Origin: Salinivirga cyanobacteriivorans
GTDB taxonomy: Bacteria > Bacteroidota > Bacteroidia > Bacteroidales > Salinivirgaceae
Assembly (NCBI RefSeq): GCF_001443605.1
Contig: NZ_CP013118.1
Coordinates: forward strand, 2,847,501-2,911,500
Length of the DNA: 64,000 bases
Direction of reading: 5' to 3'
Below are positions 62,265-64,000 of this stretch, piece by piece (within the stretch, counting starts at the first letter, position 1; each line of letters opens with the position of its first letter). A program made the translations under genes and the position numbers. A model generated the notes under the pieces. It did not search any database. It was not told where the DNA came from and was given only the letters and a program-made list of their open reading frames with translations.

Positions 62265-64000
62265 ATGTTAAGAAAGATACTCTATGTAGTTCTTGCTCTG
62301 ATTTCTGCGAGCGCTCTTTATGCCCAGTCCGGGTCGATTAAGGGTACTGTAACCGATGCAGAGAAAAATGAGCCGGTTCCCTTTGCCAATGTGGTGGTTG
62401 AAAGAAACGGGAACCAAATTACGGGTACCATTACTGACGTAAACGGGAATTATACTTTGAAACCAGTTCCGGCTGGGCGTTTTACGGTATTGGTTTCCTC
62501 AGTTGGTTACCAGAAAAAACAGATCAATGGTGTATTGGTTAATGCCGATAAAATACGCTTTCTCGATATTGAGATGGCTTCAACATCGGTAAAACTAGAC
62601 GAAATTGAAGTTGTCGAATATAAGGTACCCTTGATTGATAAGGATAATACCCAAACTGGTGGAACTGTAACTTCAGAAGACATTGAAAAAATGTCGGGGC
62701 GTTCTGCCGAATCAGTTGCAGCAACTGTTGGAGGTGTTTACCAGGAAGATGGTGAAGTAAAATCAGTTCGAGGTGCTCGTGAAGAAGCCACAACCTATTA
62801 CATTGACGGTATTAAAGTCCGCGGGTCAAAAGGTCTTCCAAAATCAGCTATTGAAGAGGTTTCCGTTGTAACAGGTGGTTTAGCCGCCAAATATGGTGAT
62901 GCTACAGGAGGTATCATTAGTATTACAACAAAGGGGCCATCACGCCAGTTTTTTGGTAGCGCTGAATTAATGACCTCTGTTGACGGTTATTTTGATAACC
63001 TCGCTGCTGTTAGTCTTTCCGGACCATTATTTTCCGTTAAAACAACAGACCCTAATGATCCTACAAAGGTTATTAAAAATACAATAGCAGGATATTTTCT
63101 CTCTGCTGAAGCTACATATACCAAAGACAGCAGACCTTTTGCAACAGACATATGGAAAGTTAAAGATGAAGTGATTGATGATTTGGTTCAAAATCCTATT
63201 GTACCAGATCCATATTCACCATCTACAATATTATCTGCACAATATCTTGACAAAGGCGATTTTGAAAAGATTGATGCCAAAGAGAATGCAGACAACTGGG
63301 GCGGTAACTTTTCGGGTAAAATTGATATTAAACCATTTGATGGTGCTAATATTACCCTTGGAGGAAACCTTACCTATAATGAAAGTAATGCCTTTGTTAG
63401 GTCTTATCAATTTATGAATTCAGATCAAAACCCACAAACTCATGACCTGACCTGGAGGGCATTTGGTCGCTATACACAGCGGTTTAAAAGCACAGAAGCT
63501 TCTGAAGACCAAAAGGCATCATTAATAAAGAATGCTTATTTTACAGCACAAGTCGACTGGACGCAACAAACAGGAGGCTTAGAACATGCTGAATATGGTG
63601 ATGACCTTTTTAAGTATGGTTATTATGGTGAGTACCAAATCCGCTCCATTAACTCTTATCAGTATGGTCACGATACAGCTTCTAATTATACTGGTTATAT
63701 ACATGATGGTTTCATCGAAACACTCGATACCGTTTTATCAACTCCTATTAATGAAGCAGCGGGCCGATATAATGAGCTCTATTACGAAAACTATAACTCT
63801 GCTAATAATATTATTCCAGGTTATCCAACCACTACAGATCTTCTTTTAGGTGGAGGTTATCTCAATGGAGATGGTTTCTCTGGTATTCAATTACCTGAAC
63901 TTGGTTCAATTGCTGTACCCGGAGCAGTTTATAATGACTATTATAAATATGACCAAAGGCAGCTTAGGGCAACAATTTCAGGTGCTGCAGATATTGGAAA
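62265..64000 (+). CDS. TonB-dependent receptor, N-terminal part (3' end beyond the window)
   Basis: The open frame runs from ATG 62265 to the window end (578 codons). A signal peptide (MLRKILYVVLALISASALYAQ) is followed by a carboxypeptidase-like regulatory domain (GSIKGTVTDAEKNEPVPFAN) and a plug domain (SVAATVGGVYQEDG, SVRGAREEATTYYIDG, VVTGGLAAKYGDATGGIISI). The beta-barrel then starts. It lies in the outer membrane and imports a substrate with TonB energy. The SusC hallmark motifs and a susD partner are not seen in the window, so the substrate is open. Confidence 0.92.
   Translation, partial: MLRKILYVVLALISASALYAQSGSIKGTVTDAEKNEPVPFANVVVERNGNQITGTITDVNGNYTLKPVPAGRFTVLVSSVGYQKKQINGVLVNADKIRFLDIEMASTSVKLDEIEVVEYKVPLIDKDNTQTGGTVTSEDIEKMSGRSAESVAATVGGVYQEDGEVKSVRGAREEATTYYIDGIKVRGSKGLPKSAIEEVSVVTGGLAAKYGDATGGIISITTKGPSRQFFGSAELMTSVDGYFDNLAAVSLSGPLFSVKTTDPNDPTKVIKNTIAGYFLSAEATYTKDSRPFATDIWKVKDEVIDDLVQNPIVPDPYSPSTILSAQYLDKGDFEKIDAKENADNWGGNFSGKIDIKPFDGANITLGGNLTYNESNAFVRSYQFMNSDQNPQTHDLTWRAFGRYTQRFKSTEASEDQKASLIKNAYFTAQVDWTQQTGGLEHAEYGDDLFKYGYYGEYQIRSINSYQYGHDTASNYTGYIHDGFIETLDTVLSTPINEAAGRYNELYYENYNSANNIIPGYPTTTDLLLGGGYLNGDGFSGIQLPELGSIAVPGAVYNDYYKYDQRQLRATISGAADIG

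Overview
The window is chromosomal DNA of a member of the Bacteroidota, most likely Bacteroidales/Marinilabiliales-like. This rests on the fused lpxC-fabZ gene followed by lpxA, a PorQ-like type IX secretion protein, a type IX (T9SS) C-terminal sorting tail, SprB-type repeats in a giant surface protein, an SDR-type threonine dehydrogenase, a one-protein hybrid sensor with a periplasmic beta-propeller, DUF4834, and promoters of the TTTG-N19/20-TAnnTTTG type in front of several tRNAs and genes. Base composition looks AT-rich. Species cannot be named from the sequence alone.

Layout. 1-7121 (minus) is the N-terminal 2373 residues of a giant secreted adhesin with about fifteen 83-residue SprB-type repeats. 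7353-12059 holds an Mla-type lipid ABC pair, a GSCFA protein, a lysophospholipase-like hydrolase, YjbQ and KdsB. 12181-14820 is a tRNA-Gly/tRNA-Leu pair followed by an unusual cassette array. 15006-24197 holds lipid A genes (lpxC-fabZ, lpxA), a secreted nuclease-like protein, a DUF2061-APS kinase fusion, a double ABC ATPase and an overlapping NarL-type two-component pair. 24411-28545 (minus) is a second cassette array hanging off the initiator tRNA, split by an IS21-family element. 28788-34242 holds acpP-fabF-rnc and downstream genes ending in porQ. 34252-46648 carries two large hybrid histidine kinases, a nucleoside-type transporter, a bifunctional nuclease, threonine dehydrogenase, a deletion scar (murI and lipoprotein remnants) and an IS1595-family element. 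46751-64000 is mostly housekeeping and unknown genes (hemW, lgt, glyS, dCMP deaminase, a CtpA-type protease) and ends inside a TonB-dependent receptor.

The most interesting feature is the pair of tRNA-derived arrays. In each, an intact tRNA (Leu-UAA or initiator Met) and its terminator are followed by a small GIY-YIG nuclease ORF, then a 3'-terminal remnant of the same tRNA carrying an extra inserted hairpin, then another copy of terminator, GIY-YIG ORF and remnant, and so on (periods about 505 and exactly 370 bp). In the Leu array the last slot holds a RelE/ParE-type toxin-antitoxin pair instead of a GIY-YIG ORF. The arrangement resembles a cassette system whose boundaries are folded tRNA 3' ends, yet no integrase is visible. 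Whether it moves by homing, recombination or simple tandem amplification is open.
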